Notes: generated from the letters alone by a model not told the origin. A stretch of 64,000 nucleotides of DNA from JAIBDK01 sp965261915 (GCA_965261915.1 CBDHDW010000013.1:310001-374000), one strand, 5' to 3'; positions 52,141 to 61,612 are shown, counted from the stretch's first letter. Numbers and translations: made by a program.

Positions 52141-52178
52141 AATCCGCCGACATGCGCTATGTGTCGGCGGATTTTTCT
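52141..52178 (+). terminator. Hairpin 2 between proX and proW, rho-independent type
   Basis: AATCCGCCGACA, loop TGCGCTATG, TGTCGGCGGATT, followed by TTTCTGTTT. A GC-rich 12-bp stem with a T-rich tail is a good intrinsic terminator, placed 36 bases before the permease start. It should reduce expression of the membrane components relative to the binding protein. Confidence 0.75.
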
Positions 52179-52211
52179 GTTTCAGTTTTAGTATAACAAC
52201 TGGAGGTAATC

Positions 52212-53102
52212 ATGGGTTTCTTGAGCGAATTTCCGTCGATGGGACGACAGGATTTGCGTGATTTCAAACAAGCGATTGATGCTGGTTTTCGTGATTTCTC
52301 GCGTGAGTTTGGCGAGTCGCTGGAAACTTTCTTTTCACCATTGTTGCAATTTCTGGTGTGGCTAGAAAAACTGCTTATCAATACGCCGTGGCCGATTATT
52401 ATTCTTATCGTTGCCGCCCTTGCATGGTTTGGTTCGCGCAGTATAAAGATCGTGATTGGTAGCGTGCTATCGTTTCTCGCTATCGGTTATTTCGGTATGT
52501 GGAAAGACACCATGTCCACTTTAGCCATTATTTCGGTTGCCACTTCGCTTTGTATTGCACTCGGTCTGCCGTTGGGTATATTGATGGCACGTTCGAATCG
52601 CGCACAATCGATTGTGACACCAATTCTCGATGTCATGCAAACCATTCCAGCCTTTGTCTATCTTATTCCAGTGGTGATGTTGCTCGGTATTGGTAAGGTG
52701 CCGGGACTGATTGCTGTGTGTATTTACGCAATGCCACCGATTGTGCGTCTGACCAATCTTGGTATTCGGCTGGTCGAAAAAGAAGCCCTCGAAGCGGCCG
52801 ATGCGTTTGGGGCAAATTATCGACAACGATTATTTGGCGTACAGATTCCAATGGCATTGCCCAATATCTTTGCTGGGGTCAATCAAACCATAATGATGGC
52901 GTTATCGATGGTAGTGATTGCTTCTATGATTGGAGTCGCTGGATTGGGTGTTCCGGTTTTGCGCGCTATTTCAAATCAATACCTCGCCCTCGGACTGATG
53001 AATGGGCTGGCTATTGTTGCTTTGGCAATTATTTTTGATCGGGTTTCGCAGAAATATGGTGACCGCCTGCAAAAGCATCGTCAAGGAGTTCACCATGACT
53101 GA
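52212..53102 (+). CDS. proW: Glycine betaine/proline-type ABC permease
   Basis: A 296-residue ProW/OpuAB-type permease. An amphipathic N-terminus (FKQAIDAGFRDFSREFGESL) is followed by at least six helices. The EAA motif EALEAADAFGANYRQRLFGV near 200 contacts the ATPase. QTIPAFVYLIPVVMLLGIGK and VNQTIMMALSMVVIASMIGV are family signatures. TGGAGGT at a good distance precedes ATG 52212. It lies downstream of an intrinsic terminator and overlaps the ATPase gene by eight bases. Confidence 0.9.
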   Translation: MGFLSEFPSMGRQDLRDFKQAIDAGFRDFSREFGESLETFFSPLLQFLVWLEKLLINTPWPIIILIVAALAWFGSRSIKIVIGSVLSFLAIGYFGMWKDTMSTLAIISVATSLCIALGLPLGILMARSNRAQSIVTPILDVMQTIPAFVYLIPVVMLLGIGKVPGLIAVCIYAMPPIVRLTNLGIRLVEKEALEAADAFGANYRQRLFGVQIPMALPNIFAGVNQTIMMALSMVVIASMIGVAGLGVPVLRAISNQYLALGLMNGLAIVALAIIFDRVSQKYGDRLQKHRQGVHHD

Positions 53103-54144
53103 GATGAAAATTAAAATCGAAAATCTGTATAAAATTTTCGGTAAAAGCGCGCATGCGGTTATGCCACAAGTACAGCAAGGGATGTCGAAGCAAGATTTAT
53201 TGGAGCAATATCATTGTGTGCTAGGGCTAAAGGATATTAATATTGATATTCCTGCCAGAAGCGTCTCGGTCATTATGGGGCTTTCTGGTTCAGGAAAATC
53301 GACCCTGATTCGTCATATCAATCGGCTGATTGAGCCCACTTCAGGCAGGATAGTCGTTGATGGTCAGGATGTGTTAGCCATGACGGCAGAGCAGCTGATC
53401 GAATTTAGACGACATCAGGCTTCTATGGTGTTCCAAAAGTTTGGGCTGCATGCGCATAGAACCGTGGCCGAAAATGTCGCCTACGGGCTTGTTATTCAGG
53501 GCATCCCCCTTGAGAAAGCTAAACAACAAAGCCAGCATTGGATTGAACGAGTCGGTTTGTCGGGTTTTGAAAAACATTATCCACCACAATTATCCGGCGG
53601 TATGCAACAACGTGTAGGCTTGGCACGCGCACTAGCAACCGATGCGGAAATCCTGTTGATGGATGAGGCATTTTCCGCGCTTGACCCGTTGATTCGTGCG
53701 GATATGCAGGGTGTGCTATTGGGGCTGCAAGAGGAGCTTCACAAGACCATCGTGTTTATTACCCACGACTTGGATGAGGCATTGAGAATGGGCGATCGAA
53801 TTGCCATTCTACGCGATGGTGCGGTTATTCAGCAGGGTGACCCACAAGATATTATTTTACATCCAGCGGATGACTATATTTTTGATTTTGTTAAGGATAT
53901 TAACCGCGCTCGGGTGATTAAAGTACGTTCGGTGATGACCTCAGATAGCCCTTGTTCTGGCCCAACCTTGCACGAAGACGCGGTACTAGAGGATGCTCTG
54001 CAGCAAGTGGTTAATAGCGATACACGCGCTGGCAATGTTGTCGACAGCGAAGATAACGTGCTTGGCAGTATCGAAATAGACCAAATTATCGCTGGCATTG
54101 CACGTCCCAATCTTGCGAATAAGGCGGGAGCGAACTATACATAA
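53095..54144 (+). CDS. proV: Glycine betaine/proline-type ABC ATPase
   Basis: A 349-residue ProV/OpuAA-type ATPase. Walker A GLSGSGKST is near residue 62, the Q loop VFQKFGLHAHRTVAEN near 115, signature LSGGMQQRVGLARAL near 165, Walker B ILLMDEAFSALDPL near 185 and switch His in VFITHDLDEAL. A CBS-like region follows the ATPase domain (LHEDAVLEDALQQVVNSDTR). ATG 53095, with AAGGAG just upstream, is the family start; the frame back to 53002 is permease-overlapping shadow. Confidence 0.9.
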   Translation: MTEMKIKIENLYKIFGKSAHAVMPQVQQGMSKQDLLEQYHCVLGLKDINIDIPARSVSVIMGLSGSGKSTLIRHINRLIEPTSGRIVVDGQDVLAMTAEQLIEFRRHQASMVFQKFGLHAHRTVAENVAYGLVIQGIPLEKAKQQSQHWIERVGLSGFEKHYPPQLSGGMQQRVGLARALATDAEILLMDEAFSALDPLIRADMQGVLLGLQEELHKTIVFITHDLDEALRMGDRIAILRDGAVIQQGDPQDIILHPADDYIFDFVKDINRARVIKVRSVMTSDSPCSGPTLHEDAVLEDALQQVVNSDTRAGNVVDSEDNVLGSIEIDQIIAGIARPNLANKAGANYT

Positions 54145-54213
54145 TCCGCACGGTCTGTTGTCCGATGGCTGTATTGAACCACTCGGCTGACGGTGTTTAG
54201 GATTGGTTGGAAG

Positions 54214-54288
54214 TGGTGGGGCGTACAGGATTCAAACCTGTGACCACCTGATTGAAAGCAGATGCTCTACCAGTTGAGCTAACGCCCC
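54214..54288 (-). tRNA. tRNA with abnormal anticodon arm (Lys-like body, UUC reading)
   Basis: On the minus strand: acceptor GGGGCGT pairs with ACGCCCC, then A and encoded CCA (54214-54216). D arm GCTC-AACTGGTA-GAGC and T arm ACAGG-TTTGAAT-CCTGT are normal. The body closely resembles tRNA-Lys. The anticodon arm is one base short. Either a mispaired stem holds loop CTTTCAA (anticodon UUC, Glu codons), or the well-paired stem ATCTG/CAGGT holds an eight-base loop CTTTCAAT. Total length is 75 rather than 76. It may be a pseudo-tRNA, a frameshift-type tRNA or a sequence error. Confidence 0.6.
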
Positions 54289-54417
54289 AACATGCCAATA
54301 ATCCGTAGTACGACAAAGAAAAGAGAGGTGCGATTGTCCTGTTATGGCAGGCACATGTCAAACGCTATCTCATCACTAGCCATAAAATTAACCGCCATGG
54401 ATTCAGGGCAATCGGGC

Positions 54418-55430
54418 TTAAATTGTAACCATAACCCGCAGTAGGTAGTGATTGTTCCAACCGGCTTTCAAGTGTTTTATTTTCACACCGACCTTTGAGA
54501 TCTTTTCCCTTTTAATCAGGTTGAGTGCGATATGCCGGATAATAGCAAGATTGGCGGCACTATGCTCGTTGCGTGTCCGATTAGCGTCTTCATCAAAAGC
54601 GACATCCAGCACCCAATGTAAATTGTTTTCAATTGCCCAATGAGCACGAATGCCATGCGCTAATTGACTGGGATTATCTGCCCTCAGACTGCTCACAAAA
54701 TAGCGCGTCTCTTCGGTTATCTTATTCGCGGTCTCTCGTTTGCAGGTGACCGCAATGATGCTCTGCAACCCCAGCCAGTCATGGCGTTCATGTAACCAGT
54801 CGATGTCACCGCTGACACGCGCCGTACGTGTTTCAATGCGCCCATGCGCTCCATCATAAGTGACTACCGAAGCGGCGGGCGATAACGCCGAATTAAAGCA
54901 GGTCGCCACATCGGCTCGGTGAGCTCGCCGCACCGCCTCATGCAAACCCCCTTGATTCCCTTCAAACTCAAAACATAGTCACCGTCTTGTTGAACAATTT
55001 GCCGAGCAACTTGCCTCTGACAACCCATAGCATCAAGGGTAACGACTGCACCAACAATATCTAATCGCGATAGGAGCTTGGGAATAGCCGTGATTTCATT
55101 GGATTTGTCATCTACTTTAACCTGTCCTAAAACCAAACTATTGTGCTGCCCCGGGCACTGACCATGCAGATAGCCGCTTTTTTTGAGGCTTTATCCAGAC
55201 GGCACCTTAAGCATTTACCATCAATCGCAATGACATCCCCTTCGGTCAGATGGACCAAGTCCGACACCCAGATGGAAAAACAATCACTAAATTGGCTGCT
55301 ATCAATCGCTGCAAATACATCACCGAAGGTGTCGTGCGAGGGAATCCCATGCTACAAACCGAGCAGTTCGGTGCCCCAGGATTCCTGAGCGTTACCAAAC
55401 TCTTCAATAGACACCCCATTATCTGCTCCA
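54418..55430 (-). pseudogene. ISAs1-family transposase, degenerate
   Basis: Minus-strand pieces in order: GIPSHDTFGDVFAAIDSSQF and LTEGDVIAIDGK (first Asp) with TAG interruptions. Then come VLGQVKVDDKSNEITAIPKL and VGAVVTLDAMGCQRQVARQI (second Asp; frame at 54864-55136). After a further frameshift the C-terminal frame (54418-54945) has RAHWAIENNLHWVLDVAFDE. All are consecutive ISAs1 transposase segments. At least one nonsense codon and two frame changes make it inactive. It lies between the odd tRNA and a broken phosphotransferase gene. Confidence 0.8.
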
Positions 55431-55439
55431 CATATAACC

Positions 55440-55719
55440 GCGCAAAGCGTGATAAAGAAGACGTGCGCTTTTTTACACCTTGCAGAATCGACGCAAAACG
55501 GAAAAAGCTGAATGCAATATAAAATGACCAGTTCTCTATCCTCGGCGTGTTTGAAAATTCGCAGTATGTTTCAACGTATTGCTGTTCCGTGGGTATACCG
55601 ATACTCAACCTGTTTTTACTGCCTAGTCCGGGAATGATACCCTGATCATCCATCCTCAGCTGCATACACTGATACGCGTTAGCGTAAGGGTATCCTGATA
55701 GTGGCTCTAAATCCATCAT
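55440..55719 (-). pseudogene. Aminoglycoside-phosphotransferase-like (ACAD10/11 type) C-terminal fragment
   Basis: The minus-strand frame shows GIPTEQQYVETYCEFSNTPR, then NWSFYIAFSFFRFASILQGV, the C-terminal part of APH-fold kinases associated with acyl-CoA metabolism (pattern Y..RYC ... FYLAFSFFRxAAILQG). The kinase HxD and DxD residues upstream are missing. The frame then runs into ISAs1 debris. Bases 55720-55894 show no gene. Confidence 0.6.
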
Positions 55720-55894
55720 GTCATTAATAAATTGCGGAGCAATCGTTTGCTGATTTTGTACATTGAGTCAGATGGGAAGTCTGAAAATACCGATTTGACT
55801 TGACTTGAGTTTCGCAATACTCGGACATTGGCTGTATATCAACTGGAGTTACTCGAGCTACAATAAGGCGATTATCCTCTAATCAGGTGCATTT

Positions 55895-56887
55895 ATGAAA
55901 CTGTTGATACAAGGGGCTTCTGTGGCAGAGGAAGTACCTGGTCTGATGCCTTTGCCCGACGGTGTGGAAGTCGTGTTCGCTGCTGATGAGAACAGTCTTT
56001 CGCGGGAGTTGCCGGGAGCTGAGGTCATGCTCGGCTGGAATTACCGGATCAGGGAATTGCAATCCCAGTGGCACCTTGCAACTGATTTAAAATGGATTAA
56101 CTGGTGTGCTGCAGGGGTTGATGCGGCTTTGTTTGACGGGATGAAGAACAGCAACGTGCTGTTAACCAACGCGGGTGGGATTTTTGACCATGCCATGGCT
56201 GAAAGTATTTTGGCATACATGTTAATGGTTGCAAAAGATTTTCAGACCACAATGGCGCACCAAAAAGAAAAAACCTGGCAATATCGTATGACGCGTCAGC
56301 TCAAGGGCAACAGGGTGTTGATTATTGGAGTCGGAAGTATCGGTAGAACCATATCCCGATATCTGCGGAAAGTGGGGTTACAGTGTTATGGTGCCGGGCG
56401 AAGCGTACGTGAGAATGATGTTGATTTTGATAAAATATTTGATTCAGCAGAGGTGATGAACGAGTTGAAACAATTTGACTGGATCGTCGGGGTGTTGCCT
56501 TCAACGCCACAAACTGAAAATTATTTTGATGCGAATTTCTTTAATAACATGAGTTCAAAATCCCATTTCATTAATGTTGGAAGAGGTTCTGCAGTGGTCG
56601 AGTCCGCACTGATGACAGCATTAAAAACACGGCAAATTGATGGCGCTATGCTTGATGTTTTTCAGACCGAACCGCTAACGGACTCAGATCCATTATGGGG
56701 CCTTGAGAATCTGTTTATCTCTCCTCATATTACCGGAGACTATGAGGGCTTTGAATCTGATATGGTGAAATTATTCAAACAGAACCTGACGAGGTATCTT
56801 AATGGATCTGAGTTGATGAATATCGTTGACAAGGAGCTCGGATTTGTTGCACGATCTAACGGGAGCGAAGTAAACCATGACCACTAA
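55895..56887 (+). CDS. D-2-hydroxyacid dehydrogenase (NAD(P)-dependent)
   Basis: A 330-residue enzyme. The Rossmann motif VLIIGVGSIGRTISRYLRKV is near residues 145-165, the substrate-site Arg in NVGRGSAVVE near 232, the acidic partner in DVFQTEPL near 260, and the catalytic His in SPHITGDYEG near 282. It reduces 2-keto acids (glyoxylate/hydroxypyruvate type) or oxidises the D-hydroxy acids. ATG 55895 has AGGTG eight bases upstream. Its end overlaps the ureohydrolase gene by 11 bases, so the two are co-translated. Confidence 0.9.
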   Translation: MKLLIQGASVAEEVPGLMPLPDGVEVVFAADENSLSRELPGAEVMLGWNYRIRELQSQWHLATDLKWINWCAAGVDAALFDGMKNSNVLLTNAGGIFDHAMAESILAYMLMVAKDFQTTMAHQKEKTWQYRMTRQLKGNRVLIIGVGSIGRTISRYLRKVGLQCYGAGRSVRENDVDFDKIFDSAEVMNELKQFDWIVGVLPSTPQTENYFDANFFNNMSSKSHFINVGRGSAVVESALMTALKTRQIDGAMLDVFQTEPLTDSDPLWGLENLFISPHITGDYEGFESDMVKLFKQNLTRYLNGSELMNIVDKELGFVARSNGSEVNHDH

Positions 56888-57839
56888 GAAAACATTTAAC
56901 CAACCATTAGGCGGTAACGAAATGCCGCGTTTTTCCGGTCCTGGCACCATGTTTCGATTGCCGGTACAAACGTCTGCTCAAGATCTGGATATTGCCATAG
57001 TCGGTGTTCCGTTGGATATTGGTACCAGCAATCGGCCGGGAACTCGCTTTGGGCCGCGTCAGATTCGTAGTGAGTCGGTTATGGTAAGACCCTACGGAAT
57101 GGCGACGCGTGCAGCACCGTTTGACAGTTTTCAAATCGCTGATATCGGAGACGTAGCGTTAAATACCTTCAATCTAAAAAAATCCATCGTGATTATCGAA
57201 GCATTTTACGACGAGATTATAAATGTCGGCGCCAAGCCGGTTTCGCTTGGTGGCGACCACACAATTGCATTGCCAATCTTGAGGGCGCTTCAGAAGGTTC
57301 ACGGCAAAATGGCATTAATTCATGTCGATGCACATGCCGATATTAATGACGTCATGTTTGGTGAGAAAATTGCTCATGGCACGATTTTTAGGCGTGCTGT
57401 GGAAGAGGGATTAATCGATGGCACCCGGATGGTGCAAATTGGCTTAAGGACAACGGGTTATGCTGCTGATGATTTTGACTGGTCCCGAGACCAGGGCGCG
57501 CGAGTGGTTCAGGCTGAGGATTGTTGGTATCAATCTTTGGCGCCACTGATGGATGAAGTTAGAGAGCAAATAGGCCCCGATATGCCAGCCTACTTGAGCT
57601 TTGATATTGATGGATTGGATCCATCCGTAGCACCGGGCACTGGTACACCGGAACCCGGGGGATTGAGCGCTTCACAGGGAATTGAAGTTATTCGGGGCTG
57701 CTACGGCTTGAACCTGATTGGAAGTGATCTGGTGGAGGTTTCACCCCCGTATGATACCACTGGAAATACCTCGTTACTGGCAGCGAACCTGGTGTTTGAA
57801 ATGCTTTGCAGTTTCCCGGGTTGTATCCGCCGCAGCTGA
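56877..57839 (+). CDS. Agmatinase / guanidinobutyrase-type ureohydrolase
   Basis: A 320-residue member of the arginase/agmatinase superfamily. The manganese-ligand motifs are complete: GGDHT near 120, HVDAHADI near 147, and SFDIDGLDPSVAPGTGTPEP near 237. RPGTRFGPRQIR near 55 is the typical N-terminal loop. Such enzymes remove urea from guanidino compounds; agmatine, guanidinobutyrate and guanidinopropionate are all possible. It sits in one operon with the 2-hydroxyacid dehydrogenase. The product amine could feed the PotABC-type substrate pool, but that link is only a guess. Confidence 0.88.
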   Translation: MTTKKTFNQPLGGNEMPRFSGPGTMFRLPVQTSAQDLDIAIVGVPLDIGTSNRPGTRFGPRQIRSESVMVRPYGMATRAAPFDSFQIADIGDVALNTFNLKKSIVIIEAFYDEIINVGAKPVSLGGDHTIALPILRALQKVHGKMALIHVDAHADINDVMFGEKIAHGTIFRRAVEEGLIDGTRMVQIGLRTTGYAADDFDWSRDQGARVVQAEDCWYQSLAPLMDEVREQIGPDMPAYLSFDIDGLDPSVAPGTGTPEPGGLSASQGIEVIRGCYGLNLIGSDLVEVSPPYDTTGNTSLLAANLVFEMLCSFPGCIRRS

Positions 57840-57899
57840 TTCTCAGTCAGGGCTAACTGGTTTTGGATCAAGAGTTGGAATAATATTGCTGTGACGACT

Positions 57900-58030
57900 C
57901 AGGAACGCGCATAATCGAGAGTCGCTATCGCGTGTAATCTGGTGGTATCGAAAACGGCACTAGAAAAATCGTTCTGGTTAATTAGTAAGCCAATTTCTGT
58001 GCAACCCGGTATGACCCATCCGAGCCTGTT
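57900..58030 (-). pseudogene. Aspartate/glutamate racemase C-terminal fragment
   Basis: The minus strand encodes WVIPGCTEIGLLINQNDFSS and VFDTTRLHAIATLDYARS, then a stop at 57900-57902. GCTEIGLL with its catalytic Cys and FDTTRLHA are the C-terminal signature of aspartate racemase-like enzymes. Upstream sequence no longer resembles the family. Bases 58031-58109 hold nothing recognised. Confidence 0.6.
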
Positions 58031-58109
58031 GATACACAGCGATCCATAATCTCAATACAAGTTGCCTTTAAGGTACGTCTTGAATGCGCCAACTGTTTAG
58101 GCCTTTGAC

Positions 58110-58688
58110 ATGATGGTGCAGATGTATGGTGCTGAGCTGGAAATGATCAGCCTGAATACGGTGGCTGGAGATGCGGCAGTGGGAGAAAGAGGGTTGTTAG
58201 CGCTTCCGGGCAGGGAAAGCGAAGCCCGGGTAGCAATTAATCAGGCGATTGAATATGCCACGAAAATTAATTGCCGAAATATTCACGCCATGGCTGGAAA
58301 TGCCAGCGGTTCAAGAGCAGAGGAATGCTACCTTGATAATCCCGGGTATTTTTTGTTTACAAGCAAACATGCTGTTCAGATTCTGGATTGCCTAAACCGA
58401 AACAATGTCAAGTTGATGTTTGATTGTTACCACATAGCCCGTATGGAAGGTGGCGTTGAAGACAAACCGGAAGCGCTGCTTCCTTAGATTGGAGATGTGC
58501 AAATTGCATCTGTGCCAGAAAGACATGAACCGGTTGCTGATGAAGGGGAGTTGAATTATCGAAATGTATTCGGAAAAATCAATGCACTAAGTTACAGCGG
58601 TTATATTGGCGCAGAGTATCATCCGAAATCAACCACTGTAGCCGGATTAGGTTGGTTAAAAAATTTGAAAACAGCAGCTGACTCCTGA
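58110..58688 (+). pseudogene. hyi: Hydroxypyruvate isomerase-like protein, truncated, with in-frame stop
   Basis: Two in-frame pieces separated by a TAG at 58485-58487. First: ERGLLALPGRESEARVAINQ ... NPGYFLFTSKHAVQILDCLN, VKLMFDCYHIARMEGG. Second: IGDVQIASVPERHEPVADEG, ELNYRNVFGKI and GYIGAEYHPKSTTVAGLGWL. This is the Hyi/xylose-isomerase-like TIM barrel. The first 60-70 residues are missing, and a segment around NASGSRAEECY is shortened, so the gene is dead by at least three changes. Confidence 0.8.
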
Positions 58689-58765
58689 CGGTTGTTTTAA
58701 CGCTATTAAAAATATTTATCATCTCCAGTTGAATCACTGAACAAAAATCGCTTGAAGATTGTAAT

Positions 58766-60532
58766 ATGCAAGTTGCATTACAATGGTCAGGCCATCCAAA
58801 AATGAACGAAGCGTATTGTTACATCATGAGCTGTATAGAGAATGATGAGTGTGTCATTCTTGATGGCGCTATCGCAACAGAGCTGCAGCGTGCTGGTGCG
58901 GCTGATTTCGAACTTAGCGATGATAAGCATTGGGGATTCGATGCGTTACATGCGGCGCCGGAAACAGTTGAACAGATACATAAAAACTACCTGGAAGCGG
59001 GCGCTAACGTTCTGACTACCAATACCTACTCCATACTCGACGCGCCTTCATATGCTGCCGATTATGATATTCATGTGGAAAAGCCGATTCATTGGATGGA
59101 TTTAGCGAGGCTGGCGATTGATTTACCAAAAAGGGTAATCCAACAGAGCGATTCAAAAAACAAAGCTGTCGTTGCTTTTAGTATCGGCGGGGAAATTGAA
59201 TCCGCTGATCAGCTAAATACCATTGAGCTTCTCCTGCGAGTATTTCAGGAGTCACCTCCAGATTTGGTGCTGTTCGAAACCCTGTCGCTAATCGACGACA
59301 ATTTGACCATGGATGCGATAAAACGAATTATTGCATCTGCTATCCCTGTGTGGGTTTCATTTAGAAGATGCAGGAAAGGGGTGTGTGGTATTCACGGTCA
59401 ACTTTGGGGAGGCCCAGAAGGAGATCGGTTTGGGCGTTTGGCGCAATCGATGGAATCCGTGGGTGTGGATGCTTTGATGATTAATTGTATGCCAATCAAT
59501 CGAGTTGATGGAACCTTGCCTTGGTTAAGAGATTTTACTCAGTTGCCGCTTGGTGTTTATCCTAATCTGGGGCGGTTTGTAGAAACAGGCTGGAGGTTCG
59601 ACAATAGGGTCAGTTCAGGTGAGTTTGGCGAAATCGCGATGGGCTGGAGAGAGCAGGGTGCTCAATTGATAGGCGGTTGCTGTGGTGTAGGACCGTCCGA
59701 AATTAGACAATTGGCCAACACCCTTAAAAATACACCGCTGGGTAGTTTGCGCAGAAAGCCGCAGGAAGTAGATCCGCCGCCATCGGCGAATGTTAATCTG
59801 ACAGACGAAAGCTATTGGCAAGATGAAACGGGTAATAATTTATACCCACTACCACTGCCAAAAATTTCTGTTGATTCGGGGGTATTTGTTCCAACTCAAG
59901 GCAGTTACCTAATCTGGAAGTATTTATTCAACACGAAAACGGGGAATCAGAAACGGTGTCTCGATATTGGGTGCGGTGTTGGAATCCTGGCGATACAACT
60001 GGCCTTAAATGGTGCGGCGCATGTTACTGCGTTTGATATCCAGCCTGAAGCAGTGGATAACACACTGACCAATGCTTTCCGAAATGGAGTGTCGGACAGA
60101 ATGGAAGGTATTGCAGCAGATTTATATTCGTTTTTACCTGAGGACAGGTTTGATGTGATTGTTGCCAGTCTCTATCAAATGCCAACCAATCCCCGAGGCC
60201 AAACTCGCGGCCATCGAGATATCGATTATTGGGGTAGAAATCTTCTGGATCACTTTATCAAAAATCTCGATAATTACTTAAACCCAGATGGCCGGGCATA
60301 TTTGATGCAGGTCTCAATGCTGGGGGCAAAGCGTACGGAAGATTTGTTGGCACGCTACGGATTTTGTGCGCGGGTAGTTGACTTCAATCTTTATCAGTTT
60401 AATCCGGTTTTTAAAGATAATCTGGAGCAAATTCAATCGGTGGAGAGATTGTCAGATGCTTACCATTTCAAGTTTGGAGAAAACGAACACACCATGGTGA
60501 TGTATCTTTTGGAGATTTGGAGGCGGGAGTAG
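58766..60532 (+). CDS. Homocysteine S-methyltransferase domain fused to SAM-dependent methyltransferase
   Basis: A 588-residue fusion. Residues 28-320 are a homocysteine-methyltransferase (BHMT/MetH N-terminal type) barrel: VILDGAIATELQRAG at the start and the three zinc cysteines as Cys241 (NCMP) and Cys305-Cys306 (GGCCGV). Residues 370-588 are a class I SAM methyltransferase, with motif I CLDIGCGVGILAIQLAL (398-414), acidic FDIQ, and a YQMPTNPRGQ active-site-like loop. Using one domain to load and the other to use methyl groups is possible. ATG 58766 is the longest start; ATG 58802 is equally plausible. Bases 58689-58765 show no clear promoter. Confidence 0.82.
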   Translation: MQVALQWSGHPKMNEAYCYIMSCIENDECVILDGAIATELQRAGAADFELSDDKHWGFDALHAAPETVEQIHKNYLEAGANVLTTNTYSILDAPSYAADYDIHVEKPIHWMDLARLAIDLPKRVIQQSDSKNKAVVAFSIGGEIESADQLNTIELLLRVFQESPPDLVLFETLSLIDDNLTMDAIKRIIASAIPVWVSFRRCRKGVCGIHGQLWGGPEGDRFGRLAQSMESVGVDALMINCMPINRVDGTLPWLRDFTQLPLGVYPNLGRFVETGWRFDNRVSSGEFGEIAMGWREQGAQLIGGCCGVGPSEIRQLANTLKNTPLGSLRRKPQEVDPPPSANVNLTDESYWQDETGNNLYPLPLPKISVDSGVFVPTQGSYLIWKYLFNTKTGNQKRCLDIGCGVGILAIQLALNGAAHVTAFDIQPEAVDNTLTNAFRNGVSDRMEGIAADLYSFLPEDRFDVIVASLYQMPTNPRGQTRGHRDIDYWGRNLLDHFIKNLDNYLNPDGRAYLMQVSMLGAKRTEDLLARYGFCARVVDFNLYQFNPVFKDNLEQIQSVERLSDAYHFKFGENEHTMVMYLLEIWRRE

Positions 60533-60567
60533 AAGTGATTGTTTCCCGGCGATTTATGTATTTTAAA

Positions 60568-61494
60568 TCAGGCATGGACGATATGGCCACCGAACTCACC
60601 AGCATATCTTCCCCGAGTATCCACCCCGTACTCTCGGGCTTTCCATGTTAAATAGAATGGGTCAATGGGTATGCAGTGTCCACCCAGACCCGGGCCAGGA
60701 TAGTAAGGGGTAAATCCGAATGGTTTTGTTTTAGCAGCGTCAATAACTTCGTGGATACTTATTTCCATCGCATCAGCAACAATTTTCATCTCATTTACAA
60801 GCCCAATATTCACTGCACGATGGATGTTTTCCAAAAGTTTGGACATCTCGACGACTTTAAGCGAGGTAACCGGAATAACGTTGTCAACTGCGGGTGAATA
60901 CAATGCAATTCCGGCCTTCAAACCGTCATCGGAATAACCGCCGCATACTTTTGGAATTGTCTGGGTATCGAAGTCAGGGTTGCCAGGGTCCTCCCTTTCC
61001 GGTGAATATACGAGAAATAGATTTTTTCCGGCCTGCAATTCTGGTGTTTCAACTCTTGGAAGAATTTCTTCTTCGGTCGTTCCCGGATACGTCGTGCTTT
61101 CCAAAGACACTACCTGGCCGGCTCTTAAGTGTGGGGCGATGGATTCCGCCGTATTCAGTACAAACTGTAAATCTGGTTTTCGTTCTTGATCCAGCGGAGT
61201 GGGAACGCACATTATGATGGCGTCTGCGGATGAAACTTTTGAAAAGCTGTTTGTCGGCTCAAATCCCTGAGTTAATGCCGTTTGAATGCGTTCGGCAGGA
61301 ATATGTTCAATGTAGCTTTCACCTGCAGCCAGTAAAGCAATTTTTTCTATATCAATATCGATCCCAACCACTTTGTAACCGATTTCTGAATATCGAATAA
61401 CAATTGGCAATCCCACGTAACCTAGCCCGACTACCGCAACGGTGGCAGATTTGCTTTGAAAACGATCAAGCAGCTGTTGTAAATGTGGATTCAA
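60568..61494 (-). pseudogene. UDP-sugar 6-dehydrogenase lacking its C-terminal domain
   Basis: A 308-residue frame of the WbpA/WecC-type nucleotide-sugar dehydrogenase. The NAD site VVGLGYVGLPIVIRYSEIGY lies near 21-40. MCVPTPLD follows near 95, then SLESTTYPGTTEE and the catalytic-Cys loop GPGLGGHCIPIDPFYLTWKA near 270-285. The protein then ends abnormally (RGRYAGEFGGHIVHA), without the UDP-binding C-terminal domain of about 130 residues. The sequence beyond 60568 does not restore it. It is likely inactive; no sugar-biosynthesis neighbours are present. Confidence 0.75.
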
Positions 61495-61612
61495 TGGTGG
61501 TTTGTTGATTAATCGAAAGCAATGTTGGCGAGCCGGATTGTAGCGGATAAGCGATTCTTTCTCATCGATTTAGTTGGCTTAATATTTTGAAAAGAATCTG
61601 ATAGTAATCTGA

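Noticed and set aside
55246..55439. Extension of the APH-like frame below 55440
   Set aside because: This part is antisense/frame-shifted ISAs1 transposase sequence, not kinase.
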